Positions 25,576 through 32,963 of a DNA stretch of 44,536 nt are shown in pieces (position 1 is the first letter of the stretch; each line of letters begins with the position of its first letter). Both the position numbers and the translations under genes were made by a program. Below the pieces are notes generated by a model. It was not told the DNA's origin and ran no database searches. It saw only the letters and a list, made by a program, of their open reading frames with translations. This stretch comes from Candidatus Saccharimonadota bacterium (lineage in GTDB: Bacteria > Patescibacteriota > Saccharimonadia > Saccharimonadales > Saccharimonadaceae), in assembly GCA_027492635.1 (NCBI GenBank), contig JAPUEH010000020.1, positions 4,677-49,212 on the forward strand, read 5' to 3'.

Positions 25576-26463
25576 CTAGGACGCGAGCAGTTTTTGAATC
25601 CTTGCAAAATCTTCCTCGTTCTTGAAGCCGATGGTGATTTTACCCGCACCTTTGCTATTAGCCTGAATCTTCACAGGCGCCGCGAAACGCTTGGTAAGCT
25701 TCTCTGTTTCGGGCATATAGGTAGCACCTGTAGTTTTTTTGATGCCCGGCGTTTTTTTCACGCTATCTTTTTTGTTTTCAACAATAAACTGTTCGATCTT
25801 ACGGGCGCTCCACTGTTCTTTGATAATTTGCGGCAACACCTCGACAAGAACCATATCATCAAGACCAATCAGCGGTCGCGCCTGTCCCTCTGTCAGCTCG
25901 CCACGTGCGATTGCTGCCTGCACGTCCTTATGCAGCTTGAGTAGTCGCAGCTTATTACTAATCGTACTTACAGCACCGGTACCAATTCGTCCTGCAATCT
26001 GCTCTAAGCTAAGATTAAACTGATCGCGCAGTTTTAAATACGCCGTTGCTGTCTCGAGTGGGTTCAAGTCTCGTCGCTGCAAGTTTTCGATAAGCGACAG
26101 TTCCAGCTTATGCTGCGCACCAAGCGTTCGCACAAGCGCCGGAATCTTTTCAAGTCCCGCAATATTCGCTGCTCGCCAACGCCGCTCGCCAGCCACAATC
26201 ATATAACCATCGCCTCTTGTAATCACTACAATTGGCTGCAACACACCATGTTCGCGAATAGAATCCGCAAGCAGCGCCAACGCTTCTTCATCAAAACTCC
26301 GTCTCGGCTGATCGGGATCAGCCGTAATTTGGTTCAATTTGATTTGCCGCAAATCACTCACCTGCTGATCTTGAGAAGCCGTTGGATCAAATGACTCATC
26401 CAATAATTCATCTGGTATCAGTGATGAAAAACCTCGTCCAAGTCCTTTTTTCGCTTTAGCCAT
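25576..26463 (-). CDS. parB: Chromosome partitioning protein ParB
   Basis: 295 aa. KGLGRGFSSLIP N-terminus (the ParA-interacting peptide), ParB/Srx-type nuclease-fold domain with GERRWRAA (CTP-binding motif region) and NLQRRDLNPLE, then the helix-turn-helix domain (LEQIAGRIGTGAVSTISNKLRLLKL) and a C-terminal dimer domain. It binds parS and spreads on DNA. No parS site was seen in the window. The start overlaps the end of parA by 8 bp. Confidence 0.95.
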   Translation of the reverse strand: MAKAKKGLGRGFSSLIPDELLDESFDPTASQDQQVSDLRQIKLNQITADPDQPRRSFDEEALALLADSIREHGVLQPIVVITRGDGYMIVAGERRWRAANIAGLEKIPALVRTLGAQHKLELSLIENLQRRDLNPLETATAYLKLRDQFNLSLEQIAGRIGTGAVSTISNKLRLLKLHKDVQAAIARGELTEGQARPLIGLDDMVLVEVLPQIIKEQWSARKIEQFIVENKKDSVKKTPGIKKTTGATYMPETEKLTKRFAAPVKIQANSKGAGKITIGFKNEEDFARIQKLLAS

Positions 26464-27220
26464 TTGCCCGCTCCTCTATTTCCTTGGTGACTGATTTGTA
26501 CGCCCGTGCGCCTTTGCTCCATTTGTCATACTCACCGATAGGTAATCCATGACTTGGCGCTTCCGCCAATCGAATATTGCGCGGGATAGTTGTCTTAAAT
26601 ACTCGCCCAGGAAAATGCTTTTTAATCTCTTCGTGTACCTGCGTACTCAGGCTCGTACGTTTGTCTACCATCGTCGGCAATACTCCAAGCAAATCAAGTG
26701 TTGGATTCATATTTTTACGGATTAGCTTCATTGTCTCTAGCAACTGCCCTAGGCCTTCCAGCGCATAAAACTCCGCCTGCACTGGCAACAGTACATACCG
26801 CGCCGCAATCAGCCCGTTGACCGTCAGCAAACTGAGACTTGGCGGGCTGTCAATAATCACATAATCAAACGTTGGCGTGTTATCGATCGCGTTACGCAGC
26901 CGCGTAAATCGTCGATTCGCCTGCGCCAGTTCTACCTCAGTATTTGCAAGATGCGGCGTGCTTGGCGCCAGAAAAAGATTCTTGAAATCCGTTTTGATAA
27001 TCACGTCCTTCAGTAGCTTTGTCTCTAGCATTACCTCTGTCATAGTACCATCAAGCGACTCTTTGTCGACACCAAGCCCACTCGTCGCGTTGCCTTGCGG
27101 GTCAAAATCAACGAGCAGTGTTTTTTGGCCAGACTTCGCCAAATAATACGCGATATTAACAGCCGACGTCGTCTTGCCTACACCTCCCTTTTGGTTTGTC
27201 ACCGAAATAACTGTTGTCAT
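26456..27220 (-). CDS. parA: Chromosome partitioning ATPase ParA (Soj type)
   Basis: 254 aa with the deviant Walker A KGGVGKTTSAVN (residues 10-21), Walker A' DFDPQGN and Walker B DYVIIDSPPSLS. No N-terminal HTH domain, so it is the short chromosomal Soj type. Works with ParB to segregate origins. A TATACT box lies about 30 nt upstream. Confidence 0.95.
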   Translation of the reverse strand: MTTVISVTNQKGGVGKTTSAVNIAYYLAKSGQKTLLVDFDPQGNATSGLGVDKESLDGTMTEVMLETKLLKDVIIKTDFKNLFLAPSTPHLANTEVELAQANRRFTRLRNAIDNTPTFDYVIIDSPPSLSLLTVNGLIAARYVLLPVQAEFYALEGLGQLLETMKLIRKNMNPTLDLLGVLPTMVDKRTSLSTQVHEEIKKHFPGRVFKTTIPRNIRLAEAPSHGLPIGEYDKWSKGARAYKSVTKEIEERANG

Positions 27221-27249
27221 GTGTATGTTGCTACCCTCTTAGTAGTACT

Positions 27250-27255
27250 AGTATA
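27250..27255 (-). promoter_or_regulatory. -10 box TATACT of parAB
   Basis: Minus strand, 29 nt before the parA ATG, inside the gap after the acidic protein gene; no clear -35. Confidence 0.4.
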
Positions 27256-27283
27256 TCATGACACAAGCACTTTCGTGTACAGC

Positions 27284-28300
27284 TTACTCACCCACGTCGT
27301 CGTCAGCAGCATCATCCGCTTCCAAAGAGGTAAAGCTCCAGCTTTCCTCTTCCGCCGAATCACTACAATACACTTTCACGCCATCATCCGTGTGCCCATG
27401 GCAATACACCGTCATCGCCACCATCTGGTCTTCATCAACTTCAAAGTCAACCGCCACCAGTTCAACTTTCTCTTCTACCCATCTCGGGGTAGTAGTTTCC
27501 CCGATTGGTCCGTCAATCTGCATCATTATCCCACCGTGCACATCAAGATACACCGCATCATTGTCATGCGCACATTTAGCAAAATAGTAATTGCAGGCAC
27601 TTGCAAAGTCACTTATATCATCGATAAACCCTGCTTCAAGTAGCTTCACCAGCTGCTCGCTCAGCTGACGTGTTGTTGCAACGCTACCATCGATACCAAA
27701 CAAATCTTGTTCAATGATATTGAGAAGTGACCACTGTACATCCTGTTCATCTGACTCAACTTTTCGCTGATCAGCATCATGCTCATACACCGTGTCGAGC
27801 CCAACCTCGACGCCGCTTTCTGCAACAGGCACAGGCGCATCATACAGCCGAGGCGCACGATTCACCCCCTCGATAGCAAGCGGAATGTGATACGACTGCG
27901 TCTCGCCGTCATCATCAAAAAATTCCTCGACTCGCGCCACCAATGCTTGCTTACCGCCATAATCAGGCAACGTTTGAATCTTGAAATCCCGAATATAGCC
28001 ATGTAGCGTTGTATCTTCACCATATGATACCGGTAGTCGATTACCATCTGGCTCAACATAATACACAGGGGTGTCTTCTTGTGCTACAACAAATACCTCA
28101 CCATCGTAGATATCGTTTTTATCCCCCTGTCTGCGAAGCGCAGTACTCGCAAGCTGACGTAGTCGCTTCAAATCGCTAACTGTATAAGTATCAAAAACCG
28201 GCTCTGCAAAACGCGCATCAATCTCATCTTGCAAGGGCGCAATAGAAAAGCGCTCATCTGCTGCCCGTCGAAAAGTATTATCAGTAAATTTATTGCTCAT
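27284..28300 (-). CDS. Acidic hypothetical protein (338 aa)
   Basis: Not recognised. Start MSNKFTDNTF is supported by GGGAG about 8 nt upstream. Strongly acidic throughout with an acidic tail (DDAADDDVGE). Residues 30-140 read as a beta-rich fold (GEVFVVAQEDTPVYYVEPDG, HGYIRDFKIQTLPDYG, YHIPLAIEGV); residues 190-250 are helical; residues 250-310 again look beta-rich with several Cys. No signal peptide or membrane segment. It lies just after the rplU terminator, so reads from rplU by readthrough or from an unseen promoter. Confidence 0.78.
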   Translation of the reverse strand: MSNKFTDNTFRRAADERFSIAPLQDEIDARFAEPVFDTYTVSDLKRLRQLASTALRRQGDKNDIYDGEVFVVAQEDTPVYYVEPDGNRLPVSYGEDTTLHGYIRDFKIQTLPDYGGKQALVARVEEFFDDDGETQSYHIPLAIEGVNRAPRLYDAPVPVAESGVEVGLDTVYEHDADQRKVESDEQDVQWSLLNIIEQDLFGIDGSVATTRQLSEQLVKLLEAGFIDDISDFASACNYYFAKCAHDNDAVYLDVHGGIMMQIDGPIGETTTPRWVEEKVELVAVDFEVDEDQMVAMTVYCHGHTDDGVKVYCSDSAEEESWSFTSLEADDAADDDVGE

Positions 28301-28310
28301 GCTTATTCTC

Positions 28311-28340
28311 CCGAAAACAAAAACGCCCGACATGCGGGCG
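28311..28340 (-). terminator. Rho-independent terminator of rplU
   Basis: On the minus strand CGCCCG, 5-nt loop, CGGGCG (28324-28340), then TTTTTGTTTT. The ribosome binding site of the next gene follows directly. Confidence 0.88.
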
Positions 28341-28357
28341 CTCTTAGTATCTGCAGC

Positions 28358-28669
28358 TTATTTAATCGAAGCGATTTCCAGCTTGCTATATTTCTGACGG
28401 TGGCCAGTCTGGGTGTTGACGCGCTTTTTGCTCTTGTAGCGAATCACGCGGATTTTGTCGCCTTTTACTTCTGGCTCAGTTACTTTTGCAGTAACCACTA
28501 CACCTTTGACAGTTGGCGTACCGACAGTAGTTTTATCACCATCGATGACGAGGAGCGCATCTGTCTTGAGCTCTTTTGTGCCTTCCGGGAGGAGGTCCAC
28601 CAGGAGGGTCTCTTTTTCGCTGACGATGTATTGTTTACCGCCGACGCGAATGACTGCTTTCTTTGTCAT
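28358..28669 (-). CDS. rplU: 50S ribosomal protein bL21
   Basis: 103 aa, full length: AVIRVGGKQYIVSE at the N-terminus and RYKSKKRVNTQTGHRQKYSKLEI, the bL21 signature, near the C-terminus. AAGGAAA upstream of the ATG. The usual partner rpmA (bL27) is not adjacent; the gene is monocistronic with its own promoter and terminator. Confidence 0.97.
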   Translation of the reverse strand: MTKKAVIRVGGKQYIVSEKETLLVDLLPEGTKELKTDALLVIDGDKTTVGTPTVKGVVVTAKVTEPEVKGDKIRVIRYKSKKRVNTQTGHRQKYSKLEIASIK

Positions 28670-28707
28670 GAGTTTCCTTACGAATTTATTTAATCAATCA
28701 ACGTCTG

Positions 28708-28736
28708 ATTATACCAGACTTGCGCCTCTATTACAA
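28708..28736 (-). promoter_or_regulatory. rplU promoter TTGTAA-N17-TATAAT
   Basis: -35 at 28731-28736, -10 at 28708-28713 on the minus strand, exact 17-bp spacing. Confidence 0.7.
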
Positions 28737-28741
28737 CAGAT

Positions 28742-28790
28742 GCACCTCTACAAAACCTCCGACAAATCATCGGAGGTTTTGTAGAGGTGC
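28742..28790. terminator. Very strong 21-bp hairpin, bidirectional terminator
   Basis: GCACCTCTACAAAACCTCCG plus A (28742-28762) is perfectly complementary to 28770-28790 around a 7-nt loop. The inner CCTCCGA/TCGGAGG stem followed by TTTT works as a terminator in both directions. It ends the surface-protein operon and lies just upstream of the rplU promoter. Confidence 0.75.
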
Positions 28791-28802
28791 TTGACAGAGA
28801 TA

Positions 28803-30224
28803 TTAAAAATCTTTTTTGTCGTCTTCTTTGTGCGTATCAGTACGCGCTTTGAGAAGTTTTGGCGCATCATGCGCGGCATCAGCTGCTTCTGGACTTATGC
28901 CAGCCATTGCTTTTTTGAGGTTTTGGCGGCTGCGGTACCAGTAGGTAAAGCCTGCAGCTAGTGCGCCAATACCGATAATTGTAAGGATCGTCTCGGCAGG
29001 ACCAGTTGTAGGCAATGCACCTGGGGTCGATATACACTTACCATTTTCATCCACTACCTGGCCTTCGGCTGGTACACATGCCTCGCTACAACGCGCATCG
29101 CCAGCAGGCACACCTGGCTTACATTCATTTGGCTTACAAGGCGCATCAACAGTTACCGAGGCTGTCGCCTGTTTGTTACCGTTTGGCGTAATGATAGTTG
29201 CCGTATTCACAAGTTCATTCACACCACACTTCTGCAGCTCTTCGCCAACCTTGGCACTCAATGTTACATAAGCATTCGAATTTGCGGCAAATGAACCAAT
29301 ATTAAGTCCGTTTGTTGCAACAGCATCTGGTTGCACGGCACCGCTCGGTGCTTTTGCAGTTTTCAAGACAGTTGATCCGCCAACATAGCTCATACCTGCT
29401 GGCAACGCATCTTTTACAACGACACCGTCTTGCTGCATACTGCCCGTATTGTCGTAGCCGATACGAAAATCTACAACTTCACCTGGCTTCGCAACAACTT
29501 TATCTTGCCATTTGTTTTCACCTTTTTTCGAGACCTGCTTTGTAACTTTAAAGTTTGGAGCATCAGCCTTTAGTTTGTAAGTGACAGTGCCAGCAAATTC
29601 CACACAGCCAGGCAATACGCCATTGAGGCTATCAAAACCAAGCAGTGCACCAGTCGTAAAGAGCGACTCTGGTAGTACCTGTCCATTGACAGCGCCATTG
29701 CTTTTTACTGTCGCAGAATTCGGTACATACCGTAGTGCGATATCGGTATCAGCTGTGATATACGCCTCATCCCATACTCGATTCGGGTTAGCATTGCTTG
29801 AAGTAATAGCAGCGCTCACCTTGCCGCGTTCGCCTGGCTTAACGACAGATGGCACATCCGCCTTAAGCGTCACATCTTTGGCGATACCTTTGCCGCTCTC
29901 GTTGAGCGAGGTCTTGGCGTTGTTGTGATAGTAGTTAATCACTTCATATTCTTTGCCTGGTTGCAGCTTCATTTCATCAACGTAGTTACTAGTACCAGCT
30001 TCACGAATACGCACGAAGTTACGCTCATCGCCCACCTGCGGGTTGTTGGTAATTGAGTTAAAGGTCACGTAGTCAGCTGGATTTTCACCAGTAAACGTTG
30101 GCCGTTCCGGACCCCATGCAAACGCCGTCACGCCTGTAATAGTTACCGCTGCAATCGCTGCCACTACACCAGTCACTGGTTGGTTGATGTAGTGTTTTAT
30201 ATTCAATTGTTTTTTGATACGCAT
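28803..30224 (-). CDS. DUF11-type surface protein with LPXTG motif
   Basis: 473 aa. An N-terminal export segment (about 17-38), a beta-rich region of about 180 residues, a DUF11 domain (about 228-350: KVVAKPGEVVDFRIGYDNTG, VKDALPAGMSYVGGS, ELVNTATI), a Cys-rich stretch (362-397, seven Cys), then LPTTG at 404-408, a membrane segment and RSR. The cytoplasmic tail after the membrane segment is about 45 residues, much longer than in usual sortase substrates. Probably exposed on the cell surface. AGGA lies upstream of the ATG; the gene follows the EF-hand protein by 31 bp in one transcript. Confidence 0.85.
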   Translation of the reverse strand: MRIKKQLNIKHYINQPVTGVVAAIAAVTITGVTAFAWGPERPTFTGENPADYVTFNSITNNPQVGDERNFVRIREAGTSNYVDEMKLQPGKEYEVINYYHNNAKTSLNESGKGIAKDVTLKADVPSVVKPGERGKVSAAITSSNANPNRVWDEAYITADTDIALRYVPNSATVKSNGAVNGQVLPESLFTTGALLGFDSLNGVLPGCVEFAGTVTYKLKADAPNFKVTKQVSKKGENKWQDKVVAKPGEVVDFRIGYDNTGSMQQDGVVVKDALPAGMSYVGGSTVLKTAKAPSGAVQPDAVATNGLNIGSFAANSNAYVTLSAKVGEELQKCGVNELVNTATIITPNGNKQATASVTVDAPCKPNECKPGVPAGDARCSEACVPAEGQVVDENGKCISTPGALPTTGPAETILTIIGIGALAAGFTYWYRSRQNLKKAMAGISPEAADAAHDAPKLLKARTDTHKEDDKKDF

Positions 30225-30255
30225 TTTGTTTTTCCTATGATTAGTTTGTTTACGT

Positions 30256-32073
30256 TTATTCTACTCGTCCGCTATTTGGATTATCGGCAGTGCCAGTTGC
30301 ATCACTTGTTCCGGGCGTCGCTTGTTCGATAGCGCTTTGACTCGACTGATTAAGGTCTGTTTCGGGAGTACCGCCAGTCTCACCAGTGCCCCGTACGGCT
30401 CCTTCAGCTGTAGTATTGGGATTTGCCGAACCAGGCTGCTCTGTACCATTGATACTTGGACTGTCGGTACCATTGCCACTTGTCGCAAAGTCTTCCGTCT
30501 GTTCAGTTACACCGAGCGGTGTCATACCGGTATCTATTTGCTTGTCCCACTGCTTACCGTCATTTGGTTCACCAGGCTCCTCCGGTTCGTTCGGCTCACC
30601 AGGCTCATTTGGCTCGTTCGGTTCACCCGGAGGGTTACCGCCACCAGTACCAGGCTCCTCAGGATTGTAAGGTGTTGTATGCGCAGAAGGCACATAGCCC
30701 TCAACCGACACCGCAGGCGCGCCGCCAATACCCATAGGCACTGGAGACTCCTGTGGCAGCAATTCGATAGGCTGGCCACATGGCAAACGTATACCACGTT
30801 TGTCGTCGAGCATAATAATCTGATCATTTGAATCAGGCGATTCAACCCTCTCATCCCAATACACCTGATAACCACCCTGACCGTCTTCTACGAGATACGC
30901 CGAACGATATGGTCCATCAAGCGAAACTGCTTCCTTGCCAATAAGCTGATCGGCAGCAAACTGCACCGCATTGTCATGAAGCTCTTGGTTTCCGTGCATT
31001 GCTTCAGTAATACGATCAATATATGCCGTATATTCTTCGCCGGGCTGGCGGTTCAATTCGCTGAGCTCTTCTGGGAACTGAATACCCGCATCCCGGAACT
31101 GGTCGAGCTGCGCACCAAGCTCTCGTGGACTCGCATTGTACTGATCCATCAGTGCATCAAAACCAGCTGGTACGTTAGGATTGTCAACAACTTCACCGTT
31201 TTCATCAAGCATCGTGCTTCGTAGCTTCTCGCCAGAGATATCGTTGAAGTCATTACCCTGACGGCCGTTGTTATCAATAAAATTGCTCTCCTCGGCATGC
31301 GAAAGCGCCGCCAATTCAGATTCGTCCAAATGTCCATCAAAATTCGTGTCGCCATCAATCGTTGTATCGCTATCGTGAGCCGATCCACCCGTACCATCAC
31401 CAACATGGTCGGACAATGAAACTCCTGTACTGTGTTCGATACCTTTCATAGCAGTGTAAGCTTTTGCGGCACCAAACACTGCGGCTATCGCGACACCGCC
31501 CGCAACCGAATACCACTTCTGCTTCTTCATGCGTGCGTCATATTCTTCTTCAGATTCTTCGGCTTGGCGAACAAATTTGTTCTCTCGCGAATAAAAAGTT
31601 GCGACCGCAAGGCTAGGCAAACCGAGCAACATGCGCGCTTTTTGACGCCATGTATATTTCTTCTTGGGCTCTGCTTCATCGTCTTCTGACTCACCCTCTG
31701 GAGCAGTCTCAGTCGACTCTGCAACCGGCCTCTCTTGCGTATCTGCCGCTACCCCATGCTGCGCATCAACCTCTGGGGTCAAGCCGCGAGCATAGGCATA
31801 CTGCTTGAGGCCGTCAATAATCTCTCCATACGCAGCAACGAGTTCGTCTTGCGTCTGTACATCAATATTTTTGATATGCTCAACTACTTCACTATGAAGC
31901 TGAGCTCGATCATTCTCATCAATTTTACCTGCATAGCTATTGATATATTCACTTGCAATCCCCGCGTAGGTCTCATCGCTCTGACGCTCCGGGGTCTTTT
32001 GGCCTGGAGCCTGTTCAGTATGCTGTGTTTGTTCCTCTTCTTGGGGGGGGATTTTTGTCGGCTGCTCTGACAT
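30256..32073 (-). CDS. Membrane protein with EF-hand loop and Pro/Glu-rich repeats
   Basis: 605 aa, no family recognised. Order: disordered acidic N-terminus (with a C8 tract in codons 8-10), a helical region (35-95), acidic linker, basic stretch KKKYTWRQKARM, one membrane segment (about 187-208), a canonical calcium-binding EF-hand loop at 242-253 (DTNFDGHLDESE), a helical domain (about 290-370), a beta segment (about 378-440), and a low-complexity tail with PNEPGEP repeats and Thr/Ser/Gly/Asn-rich sequence. The single internal membrane segment implies N-terminus inside and C-terminus outside. AAGGAG upstream of the start; strong TTGACT-type promoter. First gene of the operon with the DUF11 protein. 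Confidence 0.8.
   Translation of the reverse strand: MSEQPTKIPPQEEEQTQHTEQAPGQKTPERQSDETYAGIASEYINSYAGKIDENDRAQLHSEVVEHIKNIDVQTQDELVAAYGEIIDGLKQYAYARGLTPEVDAQHGVAADTQERPVAESTETAPEGESEDDEAEPKKKYTWRQKARMLLGLPSLAVATFYSRENKFVRQAEESEEEYDARMKKQKWYSVAGGVAIAAVFGAAKAYTAMKGIEHSTGVSLSDHVGDGTGGSAHDSDTTIDGDTNFDGHLDESELAALSHAEESNFIDNNGRQGNDFNDISGEKLRSTMLDENGEVVDNPNVPAGFDALMDQYNASPRELGAQLDQFRDAGIQFPEELSELNRQPGEEYTAYIDRITEAMHGNQELHDNAVQFAADQLIGKEAVSLDGPYRSAYLVEDGQGGYQVYWDERVESPDSNDQIIMLDDKRGIRLPCGQPIELLPQESPVPMGIGGAPAVSVEGYVPSAHTTPYNPEEPGTGGGNPPGEPNEPNEPGEPNEPEEPGEPNDGKQWDKQIDTGMTPLGVTEQTEDFATSGNGTDSPSINGTEQPGSANPNTTAEGAVRGTGETGGTPETDLNQSSQSAIEQATPGTSDATGTADNPNSGRVE
30555..30645 (-). repeat. Low-complexity Pro-Asn-Glu-Pro repeat region
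   Basis: Tandem degenerate GEPNEP/EPGEPN coding units inside the EF-hand protein, a likely extended cell-wall-spanning linker. Confidence 0.7.
32043..32050 (-). repeat. C8 homopolymer near the start of the EF-hand protein gene
   Basis: Eight C on the coding strand at codons 8-10 (Ile-Pro-Pro-Gln). A one-base slip would abolish the protein; candidate phase-variation tract. Confidence 0.75.
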
Positions 32074-32131
32074 GGCGTGGTGCTCCTTGTCTGTTTTTGA
32101 TATATTTTTATTTTTGTTGTACTATGTATAC

Positions 32132-32160
32132 ATATTAGCATAAGAGTAAATAAAAGTCAA
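32132..32160 (-). promoter_or_regulatory. Promoter TTGACT-N17-TAATAT with TGC extension
   Basis: -35 at 32155-32160, -10 at 32132-32137, spacer ending TATGC. Confidence 0.75.
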
Positions 32161-32191
32161 TACTTATGCAATCTAGTTGTATCTATAGCAA

Positions 32192-32221
32192 AACCAACCT
32201 GTACTATAGTACAGGTTGGTT
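32192..32221 (-). terminator. Perfect 30-bp palindrome downstream of the PP2C gene
   Basis: AACCAACCTGTAC and its exact complement GTACAGGTTGGTT flank a central TATA, followed by TTGC on the minus strand. Acts as terminator for the module/PP2C locus. Confidence 0.7.
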
Positions 32222-32243
32222 GGTAATCTACTCGTGCCGATTA

Positions 32244-32828
32244 CTACTGCACGTCGACGATTAGTACCGACTTATCATCGTTTTTCTTACTAGCCATCAT
32301 AAATGCTTCTGCGGCGTCTTTCGGTGTCGCTGCACCAAATGCCTGCTCAAACTGCTCGGGTGTCAAGAACTGAGATTCCCAGTCACCAGTGATACCATCC
32401 GAGTTGAGCATAAATCGCTCGCCCGCCTCGACAGGCACGACGATATACTCATCTTTCATCGCCTGGTCACCCTTGAAGCCGTTGAATACCGTATTGCCGC
32501 GAGACTGATCTGTCGTCAGTGCATCATAGGAGCCATCAAGCTTACGTCGAAACACCCGCGTGTCACCAGCATGTGCGATAGCTGCCATCTTTTTACCATC
32601 TATCTCGAGAAACTTCACCATCGACCCGACAGTATTACCTGCGCCTTCAGTCTCCTGAAGTTTTTCACGAGCACTTGCAAATGCATATTCCATAGCTCGT
32701 TTGACGCTGTCTTCTGTCACTGCGTCAAGCTGTGCGAGCTGGTGTTCAAACACACCGGCCGCTGTTGATGCTGCAGTTTCTGCAGCAAGACGCGGACTAC
32801 CGCCTTCGCCTCCCATACCATCAAACAC
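32244..32828 (-). CDS. PP2C-type Ser/Thr phosphatase domain, N-terminus displaced
   Basis: Shown from the GTG at 32828 (194 codons). PP2C motifs: FDGMGG at the start, AIAHAGDTRVFR, MLNSDGITGD and KNDDKSVLIV, with Asp residues that bind the two metals. Starting at the GTG would remove the first strand and the NREESED motif that lies in the same open frame upstream (to 32960). No ATG, GTG or TTG exists in that upstream stretch; the frame is continuous with the preceding 400-aa protein except for one TGA at 32961-32963. So this is either the C-terminal half of a protein made by readthrough, a gene broken by a nonsense mutation, or one affected by a sequence error. Phosphatases of this type reverse Ser/Thr phosphorylation. 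Confidence 0.75.
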   Translation of the reverse strand: MFDGMGGEGGSPRLAAETAASTAAGVFEHQLAQLDAVTEDSVKRAMEYAFASAREKLQETEGAGNTVGSMVKFLEIDGKKMAAIAHAGDTRVFRRKLDGSYDALTTDQSRGNTVFNGFKGDQAMKDEYIVVPVEAGERFMLNSDGITGDWESQFLTPEQFEQAFGAATPKDAAEAFMMASKKNDDKSVLIVDVQ

Positions 32829-32963
32829 TGCGTAGAGATTAGATTCTTGGTTTTGTATTACAAAATCTTCACTCTCTTCTCTATTTGCGTTTTCTTTGAC
32901 TTTTTCAAGAGACGCGCTCAGGGTTGTGAGTTGTGTTTCGCGTTCAGGCGAAACTGCTCTTCA
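32829..32963 (-). other. In-frame TGA and open linker joining the module protein to PP2C
   Basis: TGA at 32961-32963 ends the module protein. The next 44 codons, in the same frame, are open and encode the expected PP2C N-terminus (SEDFVIQNQ, then NLYAVFDGMGG) but contain no standard start codon; a CTG occurs at codon 14. Confidence 0.75.

Noticed and set aside
25514-27250. parS site for ParB
   Set aside because: No match to the consensus TGTTTCACGTGAAACA was found by eye; a CACGTG in parB lacks the flanks.
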